From contig CM073590.1 in the NCBI GenBank assembly GCA_037074705.1, forward strand, positions 217,712,746 through 217,776,745: DNA of 64,000 nucleotides, given 5' to 3'. The position numbers and the translations under genes are program-made. This stretch comes from Zhengitettix transpicula (lineage: Eukaryota; Arthropoda; Insecta; Orthoptera; Tetrigidae). Under the pieces are notes generated by a model. The model made no database searches. It was not told the DNA's origin and worked only from the letters and a program-made list of their open reading frames with translations. The first letter of the stretch is position 1. The number at the start of each line of letters is the position of its first letter. Positions 24,640-35,038 of this stretch are shown piece after piece.

Positions 24640-24715
24640 AAAAAACAAAACGTTTCAACCTTGATTTGGGCCTCTTGTTAAAATCAGTTATATATTTTTT
24701 TATCGGCCGTAGCGT
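24640..24715 (-). repeat. Decayed hammerhead-like repeat end
   Basis: The minus strand reads AACAAGAGGCCC, then AAGGTTGAAACGTTTTG. The GAAACGTT box (24656-24649) is intact, but the CUGANGA part is not. It resembles 3' ends of Penelope-like or related retroelements. Confidence 0.4.
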
Positions 24716-26410
24716 GTGAACAAACCGCACTTTGGCAATTTATATAAAAATTATTCTGTTTTAAATTTAATAATAAAATTTTCTGCGTAATAGGATGGTG
24801 TTTTTAACATTTATATTTATATTCGAATACTAATTAGGACAATATGCTTGTGATATTAAAGCTAGTTAGAGCTAATAGCGACTTACCGGCTTCTCGACCA
24901 TTCCAGGAAATCTGAAACAAATCGGTTACTAATTAGACAAATAGCGTATTAAAATGAAACAACACAACTTATTAGCAAACGATTTACGCTACGTTTATTG
25001 TGTCTAATTAGAAGTAATTATTTTCCGATGATTTGTATTTTTGACAAAAAACGTATAATTTCAAACGTAGAAATAGAGAAATAAGTAGAATCGTTTAATA
25101 CTTCATGTTGCTTTAAACATTCTGTTGAAAGAGTAATATCAACGATATTAGTACAATAGTACAATATTTAGTTGTAAATATATGTCATGAAACAACTATC
25201 TTCCTTTTTAAATACTTGATTTTTAATTTGCGATAGTATTGTGACAGTAACACTTGGTATTAATGATGATGTTTTCGTTCAAGGTGAATTATAAAATGAT
25301 AGTAATATATTAAAACCGTAAAGACTATAAGTAAAATAAGGATAGTTAGGCTGCCTTGATACTCTAAGGTAAAAAAATCCATATAAAAGAAATAAGTTAC
25401 ACTTTTCGTTCGTACAGAATTAAATTTATCAAATTCACATTTTTGGCAATGAATGCTTATTTTATTTTAGTGAGCCCCTTGTTTAAAAAAATTCTATAAC
25501 TGAAACGTAAGCCTAAAATACAGTTTTTAGCTATGAAATAAGTCAGATATTTATTGTAGGTAATAATTTTATTTAATAAATTTTCTAAATACAGCGAAAT
25601 TGAGGAAAAATCAATGGCAGGAACAATAAATGTCAGAATAGAGGTGAATATAAAATCATATTTCAAATCAAGTTGCTGGTAGCAGAACAAAATATGGCGA
25701 AAATGTGTCGGACAAAGATAAAGAGAAGAGCGGAAATACAAACGACGCAAAAGAGATTAAACTGAGCAGAATGTTACGGAGAAGCTTTCAATTTTGCGTG
25801 AGTTATGTGTGACGTTTCCCCTCTTTGATATAATGATTCTTTTCATGTGCTTAATTTGCGCCAGATCCGTCTGCATGTCGTTATGGCAGAGACGCATCAT
25901 TAGCGCGTAACATTAAAACCTCGGTTAAACGTCTGTCCAATTACAGCCATCTCTGCCTTACTTTCCCTCCCCAAGAGGAACAAACAACTCAAAACCTTTC
26001 CACGTTGATGCGTTTAAGTAACGAATCATCATACACATTTTTATTAGTAATCAGATGGATTTTTTAATAAACATGAAAGTATGATTAAAAGTTTACGTCG
26101 AAGAGTCCGCAATTTTTTTTGACATTATTCCTCCAGAACTCTATTAATGCTACTTATCAATAATGAATGAGGGCAAGTATGATTCTACGAACATAATTGA
26201 GGTTATTTAAACGCTAGTAATTCATTAAAAAAAACATGTAATAGAAGCTATTTGATACTACAAAATTTTCGTTACTACTGCATTCAAACCCAAATCGCAA
26301 ATAAATTATTAAGCAGCCGTCAGCATAATTTTTTACTATTTGATTAATTCTTAGTTTCCCCGGAATAAAACTAAAAAAAGTATTAAGAATGATGATAAAA
26401 TATCTGAATT
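24716..26410. other. No gene; compositionally richer patch 25790-26030
   Basis: The 25790-26030 patch is non-repetitive and contains several ATTA cores. It might be a conserved regulatory element, but only cross-species alignment could show this. Confidence 0.3.
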
Positions 26411-26474
26411 TATTATAGTATTAGAAATAAATAAATGGCCTTCAAGTCAGAAAAATAATTGTAAAGATTATTGG

Positions 26475-26700
26475 AAAAAAATATATATGAAATACTCGAC
26501 GTTTCGTCCTCTCAGGTATTTATCCTCAACAGGTATGACAATAATTATAAATTTTAATATGATGCAAGAGTAAAAGTTAGAAGCAAGTATCTGCTGCCTT
26601 GGTTTTGTAACCGAAAATATAAATATTGTCGTACCTGGTAAGGCCCTAGAAGACGACGAAACGTCATGTATTTAATGCATATATTTAAAATAAACTATTT
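26475..26700. repeat. Palindromic element with GACGAAACGTC at both ends
   Basis: GACGAAACGTC occurs on the minus strand at 26508-26498 and on the plus strand at 26655-26665. In both cases it is preceded by a degenerate CTGA-like box and followed by GTATTT and CATATAT. In the left arm AAATAC before the core can pair with GTATTT after it, giving a 6-bp stem I. This is a hammerhead-type arrangement with a GUC cleavage triplet, but the CUGANGA box is damaged in both copies (CTGAGAG and CTAGAAG). Confidence 0.6.
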
Positions 26701-26711
26701 TTTTTAATTAC

Positions 26712-26862
26712 TAATACATTTTTCGCGGTTGAGCACCAGGCTCATATTTCTGAATGTTAACGTTTCTGCGGTCATCCTCTAGCGCTGTCTTCAGTCATGA
26801 ACGTCAACATCGAGAAATCCGAACCTCGTGCTCAACCGCGGAAAATATATTAATAATTTATA
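26712..26862. repeat. Second palindrome, hammerhead-like core on minus strand
   Basis: TTTTCGCGGTTGAGCAC (left) and GTGCTCAACCGCGGAAAA (right) are the outer ends; the arms are about 48 bases. On the minus strand the interior has CTGAAGA (26794-26788) and GAAACGTT (26766-26759), with GCG and CGC in stem II position. Both core boxes are intact. Stem I next to the core does not pair well. Confidence 0.65.
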
Positions 26863-26920
26863 CCGGGAAAGCTTACATTTACTAATTTATAATTTTCTCT
26901 GACTGAAGGCCATTTAATAT

Positions 26921-26964
26921 TGCTGAAAACGACATTTATGACTGTAGAAAGGTCGTTTTCAGCA
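26921..26964. repeat. Perfect 13-bp hairpin
   Basis: TGCTGAAAACGAC (26921-26933) and GTCGTTTTCAGCA (26952-26964) are exact reverse complements around an 18-base loop. Confidence 0.85.
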
Positions 26965-28130
26965 TTATTATTATCAACAGACGTTAGTTTATTTCTTAAA
27001 GGCCATTTATTTATTTACAATAAAATATTATGTGACTCACAAATTTAATGCAAATATAAATTTGACCAATAATTCACGAGAAGAATTTATAAACTGAAAT
27101 TCAACTATTCAAATGTGAGTAATATATACGTTCTTGATAATTATTTACACTAATTGTGTAATTTTTCGCCTGAAACATTGATTTTAATAATATTTACAAA
27201 TAATCAACAATAGTAATTCATAGTAAATTGTTATCGTTACTGAATTCTGTTTATTACAAGAAAGTATAGTCGAAACAAAAGATCTAAGATCAGAAATTCT
27301 GCCATTCAAAAGCATAATTTCCATAAATAACTGGCTAACCAAGCTGGTACAGGTAGGTTTTCAAATGCATTTGACATAATCAAGCTGCATTTACGGTACA
27401 GCCTTTAAAATTCATCTTGAATAAATATTTTTATATGCTACTTCTTCTTCTCATGACTAGCTGTTGACTCTGAGATGGTAATTTAATAGATTTCTGTTAC
27501 TGTTCTTTTGAACTTTCTTTCACCAATCTTTAAAATTAAAAATTAAAATATAAGTTTGATTTTTTTAATTTATAAATTTACTGTTAAAGGTATAATTTAT
27601 ATGACTATTTTGTTTGTATTAACTTCGTAGCAATGCAGGGTGATATAAAAGACCTTGCACATTCTTTGTTAGTCATCAAAAAAATATGCAGCTCTTTAAT
27701 TCGTCGTAAAGAATTTATATTGAACAACTAATTTGCTTGATGATACGAAGTTTGGTGAATGACTGCGGGTCGCACAGGTCTAAGTGAGGTAACCAGTATT
27801 TGCCGTGGCCAGCCACTAACTCCATTAGCAGCCACCACTAACTCTCCTGCCATTACAGGGCCGTGTCTGCTGCCGTCCAACACTCGTCTCCACGCGGATC
27901 CATCCATTATGCCCACGCCTGTGCCACTGGTTCTAGCAAATGCGAACATGTCGCCGATACATGCAACCAGTTCTAAATAAATTATTCTCTTCTTGTTTCT
28001 AGTGTGCGTTTGCAAAGCAAGCACCTTTACTAAAAGAGTGAATTCTCGATGATCTGTTTCGGAAATTTCGCATAGAGAAATAACGATGCAGACAAATTAC
28101 GTATCTATTGGAGACAACATTGTTCGACGC
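26965..28130. other. No supported gene; G+C-richer patch with frames on both strands
   Basis: At 27728-28024 the minus strand is open for 98 codons and at 27759-27980 the plus strand is open for 73 codons. The minus-strand reading includes GDMFAFARTSGTG and GPVMAGELVVAANG, low in A+T compared with the flanks. I recognise no family. It could be an exon fragment or chance openness in a G+C-rich patch. Confidence 0.3.
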
Positions 28131-28156
28131 ATATATATATATATATATATATATAT
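28131..28156. repeat. (TA)n microsatellite
   Basis: About 13 AT dinucleotides. Confidence 0.95.
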
Positions 28157-28388
28157 TGCAATAAAGTGAATTCTATTTAATTATTGGTTTTGTGTATATT
28201 TAATATTGTTTAATCTACACGAATGAAGAAAATTATTTTCAAACACTTTTATTGTAATTATAAACTGTCTACGTATTAACTGCTTCAGAATATTTAAATT
28301 GAGTATTTAACCATTTATCATATTTATAATTTAAAACATTCTATTTTGCATCACGTTTTCTGGCTAATTCTGCGTTTTGATTATTGTA

Positions 28389-28430
28389 AATAAAAAACGC
28401 GAGTAAATAATCGGAAGCGACAATCAAGGG
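28389..28430. repeat. Left arm of a distant inverted repeat
   Basis: The segment with AAACGCGAGTAAATAAT and GGAAGCGACAATCAAGG is repeated as reverse complement at 30198-30243. About 42 bases match with very few differences. See the partner entry. Confidence 0.85.
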
Positions 28431-30197
28431 GATTGGAGCTGATAATGTCGAGTACAAAGTGAAGCTCCAGAAACAAGCTGTTCCACGAGAATTCCTGATC
28501 AGATGCTAAGATCTTGCCGTACGCCGGTTCGAGAACAGAAAACGGTAAAAGTAAGAGTGTGCCAATTTACTTTATATGCTGTGCGAGGTCAAATCACGAG
28601 GTTTTATTGCGGTATAGTTCAGTCTGCAATTTCTGGAGATATTTACAGCACCCTCACTTAACCTGATGAAAAAGTGTTTTCAAGTCTACCGACTTCTAAC
28701 TTAGCTTTTACAATTTTGTTTTTCAGTCTTTCAATTTTGAGAAATTATAACATCTGTGTTTTTAAATTTTGTGTTAATAAATTGTTGTTTTGAATTTATT
28801 AATTTAAAGAACCCAAGACAGTTATTTTTTAATAATTAATACATTAAATAAAAAAGAATAGATAATTTTACAATATATATAATAATTTGACGTCGGTATT
28901 TTTCAGACTCTCTTGAAATGGTAAAGGTAATGTCGGCATTTTTCCGACTAATTTCCCATAGTCCTACATCCACTTGGCAAATATTATTTATAATTAGATA
29001 TCATCTTTAAGTAAAATATAATGACTTCCTCTCAATATGGTTTTCTAAAACTATAAAATACAAACAGCAATGCATAAACGTATTCAGAGGTTTAAAAATT
29101 CTGCACGTGGAAAATTATCTGAATATATATCATCTCATTTTATAGATCACACCATGCTGGTAATAGAAAATATAATACTACGGTATTAATGTGTAGGCGG
29201 AAAAAGACGATAGTCGTAGAAAAGAAATATGCTAATTTTTAAAAAATATAGTTAGCGAATGAAAGTTGTCTTGTTCAATTTTTACTTTTTCATGTGATGA
29301 GAAAAAACACCGAGAAACCACTTCAGACAGTTTTGTGTACCTGGGCACTGTTTTCCACCATTGACGTAGCGGCACCAATTCAATACACGAGAGATCCCCA
29401 GCGCCTATCCAGTACCTGCGCTCCACATCACCTTCTGCTTAAATAAATAATTTACTACGCCAGATATAACATTATGTCGCTATAATCAAGCACGGACACC
29501 CTGAGGACATTTCCCGGGCTCTTCGAATTACGGGTTATAATGAATCATTAAATTTATTAAATTAACAAGTTTCCTTAAATTTCTATGTATTCCTTTCAAT
29601 TATATTTAGATAGTTTAATGCATATGATTAAAATGTTATTGTTGAAATAAAATTATTAAAAATTCTTGTTGTTAAATTACAAAATTAAAAATTAATAACT
29701 TCCCGACCGTTGCATACTTTAAACACGTTACCTTAATTAAGGTACAGGTGGAGCTGATTTTGACACATTCAATGCATGTAATTTGCTATTCCATGCTTTG
29801 CTGAACCGATTTTTAATGTTTTGTCAGGAATTGTTTTACACATAGAATTCATTATTAAGGGAGAAAAATCATGGTGTATAATTACACTGGAACTGTATGA
29901 TGACAAATGGTGTTCCGTTATTAGTTTTAGTAACGAGCCACGAGTACGGCTGGAAAAAAGTGTCATGAAAGAGGAAAGTTATTGAAAGATATTAAATTAT
30001 ACACAGAAATTTCTACAAGGATCACTGATCAATACAGTCATAATATTTAATACGCTATGTAATATTTAATTATACGACCTAACAGAGAAGCAACGAAAAC
30101 CAATTAACGCCAAAACGGTTATGTATAACATTTAGGTTGTCATTTAGCAAATATTATTTCATGAATTTAAATTATATAATATGTCACATGTGTTTTC
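28431..30197. other. Interior between the inverted repeats
   Basis: About 1.77 kb of A+T-rich DNA without a transposase-like frame. Short minus-strand frames at 29232-29426 and 29769-29966 have no family signature. Near 28655 a CTGATGA is present, without a GAAAC partner. If the repeats are terminal inverted repeats, this would be a non-autonomous element's interior. Confidence 0.4.
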
Positions 30198-30243
30198 CCT
30201 TGATTGTCGCTTCCAATTATTTACTCGCGTTTTTTTATTTTAA
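30198..30243. repeat. Right arm of a distant inverted repeat
   Basis: CCTTGATTGTCGCTTCC and ATTATTTACTCGCGTTT are the reverse complement of the arm at 28389-28430. The match ends sharply on the inner side, at CAAGG, which is unlike two random insertions of long elements and more like either terminal inverted repeats or two copies of one short element in opposite orientation. Confidence 0.85.
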
Positions 30244-31019
30244 GAAATAATTTATATAATTATTCTTTAGTCTATTCAAGCAGGTTTTGATGCATTTAAT
30301 ACCTATTTTGTAATAGTGCTAACCTTATTTTCCAGTATTAATAGTTTAACTGAAATATTATTGTATCTGCATATTAATGTTACGGACTAGGGCGTACCTC
30401 CATCTACATTAGAGGCTAAATTGAAACAGAATTCTGTTTTATAAGACAAATTGAAAAGCATGTCTCCTTATTAGAATATACAGTGAGTATTGGTCCGGTG
30501 TATTATAAACGTAATTCAATATAAACAGGCGAGAAAAATTAGAAGAATGTTCCGAAATTCTCCTTACATAATTTTTCGCTAGTGATATCACTCTTTCGTG
30601 GTTTTTTGTCTATACTTATACTGCGATGTTTCAGTTTACAAATAGTTGAACTTTATCTATCCTTCCACTTATTCCCTACGATTTTTGATCTTGAACAGGC
30701 CCAAGCTTTCATGTCTATTTCTAACATTTACGTTTCCTTTAGTTTTATCTGAGCGTTTCATTTGCCCTCATCAGTCACAACTCTTCCACTTCCATTATCC
30801 TACAGAAATTTAAAAGTAATTATGTGATATCTATATCTAACGCAAACAAACGATTACGTTGTAAACTAACCACGCCTGTTACAAATTTAATGAATTACGA
30901 ACCTCTATGACAAGCAATGTGGTTTCTCATTAGCCCATACGTGTCAAGGGATGGGCTTAGATTCACGACCCAGCGCTAATTTGTCCATATAATGGCTTGA
31001 TAACAAACTTCACTTCCGT
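30244..31019. other. No recognisable feature
   Basis: Nothing supported. Confidence 0.4.
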
Positions 31020-31290
31020 CGCGGTATATATAGGGCAATCCAGCGTGAAATACAGACGCACTGACATATTGCAATCAATGTTTTGCCGATTCCGGCGGCG
31101 TCCCCTTGATGCGGCGGCGTGGCGAATCTGTTTCGTATGGACGAGAGCTCCGCGTCGCGTTGCCAGGCAACCGCTCCGCCCGACTGCGCCACCATTGTTC
31201 CGCTGTCACGTTCACACGAAACTATTGTTACTGCAGTCGTAATTACCCAGTCATTTCGTGTTTTCCGCACTCGCGGAATTGACTCTTTCA
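31020..31290. promoter_or_regulatory. CpG-dense promoter-like island with RFX X-box
   Basis: In a window otherwise poor in CpG, 31080-31280 is densely CpG-bearing. It contains GTTGCCAGGCAAC (31159-31171), a perfect inverted repeat with one central base that fits the X-box bound by RFX transcription factors, which drive ciliary genes in animals. A TATATATAG sequence lies upstream at about 31024. Frames of 60-93 codons on both strands cross the island, as expected by chance in G+C-rich DNA, and none has a family signature. The X-box match and CpG density are seen; promoter function, strand and target gene are inference. No first exon is recognised. Confidence 0.4.
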
Positions 31291-32852
31291 CTAGAATCTG
31301 ACGGTTTAATTAATTGTCTCACAAAGAACTAAATCGTCATAATGTCTTCAGTAAAGCGAAACAAGAAGTAAAATAAACTCTATAAACAGTCAAGTCAGAT
31401 TAACGACTTAACATAGTGCAGTGAATATTTACCGTAGTTATACATCTAGTGGTGTTCATACTCGTACCAACATTAATTCTTATGGACTATTAATTCAATA
31501 TTGACAATTTTTTATTACATAATCACATAATAGAAGGAATGATTTTTTAAGAAGAAAGTGTCCTGGAAGACGACGATAGAAGATTTAATCACAGCTAAGT
31601 CACGTGGAACCACAGAAGCCCTTTCAATATATTTCAGAAAGGTTTGTAAGATTTGTTCCGTGTTTCACTGTTTTTTATTCAATATATATTTATTAATCGA
31701 TTATAATTTAGTGAAGCTTATTGATTTATTTTACCATGAGAATTTGCAAATAAAAATTATTACTATATCTATTAAAAATCCTAAGGATTTCGTGGGAAGA
31801 AAGTGGTATGGAATGTGGTACAAATTTATTAGAAAATTTATCTCTGTTTCTTGGTTCAAGATGTTGAATGTTATCTGCATCCTGTTGTTCCCAGACTGTT
31901 GCTATTTTACGACTCCCTAACAAAATTGTCTCATTGTATTCTTCTCTACTTTACTAAGTCTATTTAAACTTTCAACTCACTCATCTAGCATTTTCTCTTC
32001 GTGATAACTAATAATTTCTCTATTCTCAATATTAACTTTCAATACACCATCGTCCGTAACCGTCGTAACAAAGTAACTAAATGTCCCTTATTGCCGCGAA
32101 ATATATTTCAATAAATATAAACTATCAATGCATACTCACAGATGTAATGTATAGTAGCTGGAGGAGCTGTCTTTACTCGTTATCATTGCAACTTTATCAG
32201 TAATAGAACACTACATTTGGCTTAGTTGGACGATCGAGCAACAGGTTTCGTAAACGTGTGTGTCAACATTAGGTATAATTCTACTTTCTCGCCTTTCTAA
32301 GAGCAATAAGTATCACGGAGGATAGAGGAAGTCGTTGTTTGATCTATGTATTGACCTTCATAGCATCCCTGCACAATTATTATAAAAATAAAATAAATTT
32401 AAATAATGCCTCAATTCAGTATTCGTCTTCGCTACTAACAAGATACCAGTCATTGCCCTTCCAGTATATTCCACCTCAACTCACAATACAATTCTCGGTC
32501 ACTATTCGAGGTGGAACGATACTCATATGCTTTCCTTCCGTCTACGCCACACTCGCACTCTTTCTGTCATTAAACCCTCCCTTCCCGTCTGATTTCACAT
32601 TCTGTACCCACTAAAAATTAATTTAGTTTTTTAAAAATCAGATAATGGAGGACCAGAAAAAACTGTGTGTGATTTTTAGTAATATATACTGATTTTCAAA
32701 AATGTAACTAAAGTAATTCCTAAACAAAGAGTTTATATTAACGTGTTTTAATAATAAGATATAATTAACAAAGTTATTAAGAAAAATTTATAATTATTTT
32801 TTTTATTAATCAATTTTTTATTTAAAATGAAAAATGAAAAACTTTACGTCTG
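31291..32852. other. No supported gene
   Basis: A 120-codon plus-strand frame at 31558-31920 and a 91-codon one at 32339-32614 have A+T-driven composition and no recognisable domain. Confidence 0.35.
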
Positions 32853-33092
32853 ATTGAAAATTAATGATAAAAAAGATAGCCAAATACAGAAAAGAGATAA
32901 TATAAATACCACACAACGTTTCTGGGATTCTTGTACTTTTCTTCAGGTGCTGAGAAGAGCCTGGGGCGACACAACTGCACTCGTCGGTTGACAAAACTCA
33001 AACGACAGGGATCCCAGAAACGTTGTGTGGTATTTATATTATCACTTATTTTGTCTGTATTTGGCTATCTTTTTTATTAATATTTTCAAATT
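32853..33092. repeat. Palindromic element with hammerhead-like cores
   Basis: Arms of about 75-80 bases (32853-32930 and 33011-33092) are nearly identical in reverse complement. They include AAAAAAGATAGCCAAATACA, ATAATATAAATACCACACAA and CGTTTCTGGGAT. On the minus strand the left arm has CTGAAGA (32946-32940) and GAAACGTT (32922-32915). GCAC before the core pairs with GUGU after the GUU triplet (stem I, one wobble). The right arm has GAAACGTTGTGTGG at 33017-33030, but its CUGANGA box is lost. Tails are shared with 7818, 13251, 13836 and 54781. It is the best-conserved terminal repeat pair in the window, so the insertion is probably comparatively young. Confidence 0.8.
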
Positions 33093-33099
33093 TTTATTT

Positions 33100-33175
33100 A
33101 TTTAACAGCGGTACGTTTCAGTACTTATTTGTACCCTCTTCAGGCTGCAAATAAACTGAACGGCTCAACATGATG
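33100..33175 (-). repeat. Hammerhead-like motif, second family
   Basis: The minus strand reads GCAGC-CTGAAGA, GGGTAC-AAATAA-GTACT, GAAACGTA, CCGCTGTTAAATAAA. Stem II (GTAC with GTAC) is perfect and closed by a six-base loop, and both core boxes are intact. CAGC and GCTG can form stem I with a two-base offset. A decayed relative is at 46545-46605. It lies directly beside the palindrome that ends at 33092. Confidence 0.65.
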
Positions 33176-33904
33176 CTATAAACGTTTCTTCAATCTAATC
33201 AGTTTTTTGATAATTTTTATTTAATTATAAAAATATCGAAAGTTGAGTAATAATATATTTATTAATTCATTTATTTATTTATTTTGACTTGCTGCCTAAT
33301 TATGCATTTATTCTTAAATTTAAGTATGTCAAATAATTATCATTAGAAGGTATATAATCTCTGAAGCGTAAGTAAACTGAAACCCTTGAGGACCATCGTT
33401 TAAAGAGAGGTAACTTTTCGATATTTGTATCTTGTAACTAATGTATAATCAATTTCTGATGGTTACTTTCAAAACTGATTTTTTTAACATTAATAGGACT
33501 GAAATTCAATTAATAATAAAACAATTTTCTGTTTATCATGTTTACAAAATTGCTGCAGATATAACATTAATGAAAGATGTGATTACTAATTTTTGCATAT
33601 ACTCTTGGGACTACAATGAAATATGCTGAAATAATGATTCGTAAATGTTTACTGTCTATTATTCACTGACATGAACGTAATAAATTTACTCAAACCTTAA
33701 TGAATATTCTGGTTTATTTTATTATAAAACTCTTAAGTAAAAAAATTATAATCTAACATAGTATTTTAAATAATTATTCGGTAATTTTCGACACATTTAA
33801 AATTGCCTATGTTGTAAGGTTCAAACAGAATCCTCTTTATTATATAAACATTACATCTCCTACATGCGTGAGGATTATGCGGATCAGGTGTGTTTTGTTT
33901 CGTG
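33176..33904. other. No recognisable feature
   Basis: A+T-rich. A 62-codon frame at 33441-33629 has no family resemblance. Confidence 0.4.
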
Positions 33905-33950
33905 GGAACACAGTTTTAGTGTATTTCGTCCTGGTGTCATCAGTTTGCCT
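33905..33950 (-). repeat. Hammerhead-like motif, third type
   Basis: The minus strand has CTGATGA (33943-33937), ACACCAGGAC and GAAATACAC. The core spacing is short, so stem II would be minimal. Confidence 0.35.
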
Positions 33951-34321
33951 TAAACCCTGGCTTAATCTGTACAACCTCCAACATCCCACGAGGTAGAATA
34001 AATGACGCTATCACGCAGTTCCTACATACAAAACTTAAGTAAAACGATAATCGAAAGGAGAAAATTTAATTAATGCCCTTATCGTACAACGTGTAATTAA
34101 AGTTGAGTCATATTTTATTGACTATCCAGATAAGACAAGCTTGATGATAGAAGATTGATATACATAAAAACAGAAGAATCGTGTGTTTAAAAATTGGTAG
34201 TTGGAGTTAATTAATTATTAAATACACGTACATAAAATTGAACAGTTGGTGTCAATTTCAAGCGAAAACTTTGAGATAATTCTGGAAATCACGAAAAAAA
34301 ATCTTTACGTCCGCTACTGAA

Positions 34322-35038
34322 TCTATATAATAAAAAAGAATGTATGTATGTATGTATGCCTGCATTTACGTAAATCTCTATACAGATTTAAGCGCGTGAA
34401 CAGATTGGAACAAAAATTAATACTGATATTCTTAAAAACACTAGAAACTGTGAGGGTTAGAAACCCCTAGCATAAAGGTGGAAAGAATTATAATAAAAAA
34501 ATGTGATAATTTTGTGTTAAATTACTGCGCGCCAATAGACTTCACTCGAGAGAGGGAGACGTTACTACGCAACGAACAAAGGAAATAGTTCCTTTTACCG
34601 TAAAGAAATAAATCAGAAATATTGAATAAAAAATATATTTAATCCATTAATACTCCTTCGAATAATAATAAAAACAATACAAAATTCTTTACGATCCTTG
34701 CGGAAAGTTAATTTTGCTGCCATATTAGTGACTTAAATATGGCGACTATTTGTTTACACTGTGAATGTAGCCAACAGTTTCATCAACTTGATCTTTCGTA
34801 ATGTCTGAACAGTGAGGAACAATTATATCCTGCAATTCTCAAGGAGCATATTTAAGAAGAAATTCGAAGGTATGTTGTTGGCATTGATGCAATAAAACTC
34901 AAATGAAGGGGTAAATGAAACTACCATTCTCTCAGCATAGGTAAGTAAAATCACTTGTTGACTAAAGTTAATGTACAATTAAATCATTTTTCGGGTTTAT
35001 ATAAATAAGTACACGGGAAACACCAGAGACTCTGCTAG
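34322..35038 (+). mobile_element. Non-autonomous Helitron-like element
   Basis: The 5' end TCTATATAATAAAAAAGAAT is followed by a TATG/TGTA microsatellite and a 3' end CGGGAAACACCAGAGACTCT-GCTAG. It begins with TC, ends with CTAG and sits between a host A (34321) and T (35039), as expected for Helitrons, which insert without target duplication between A and T. The length is 717 bases and there is no Rep/helicase frame, so it would depend on an autonomous relative. Related 3' ends lie at 37648-37700 and near 45095-45125. The short 3' hairpin expected of Helitrons is only weakly suggested (CAGAG/CTCTG). Assignment to the Helentron side is likely but not proven. Confidence 0.7.

Larger units (their letters stand above)
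26415..26920. repeat. Outer inverted repeat bracketing two palindromes
   Basis: AAATGGCCTTCAAGTCAGAA (about 26431-26450) returns inverted at about 26892-26917 (CTCTGACTGAAGGCCATTTA). A third copy of the same terminus is at 56190-56240, and a shorter one near 26998. The outer repeats enclose two further palindromic elements (26475-26700 and 26712-26862). The layout suggests nested insertions or one composite foldback element. Confidence 0.65.

Noticed and set aside
31558..31920. 120-codon plus-strand open frame
   Set aside because: Composition is A+T-driven with no domain; such lengths are expected by chance in 64 kb.
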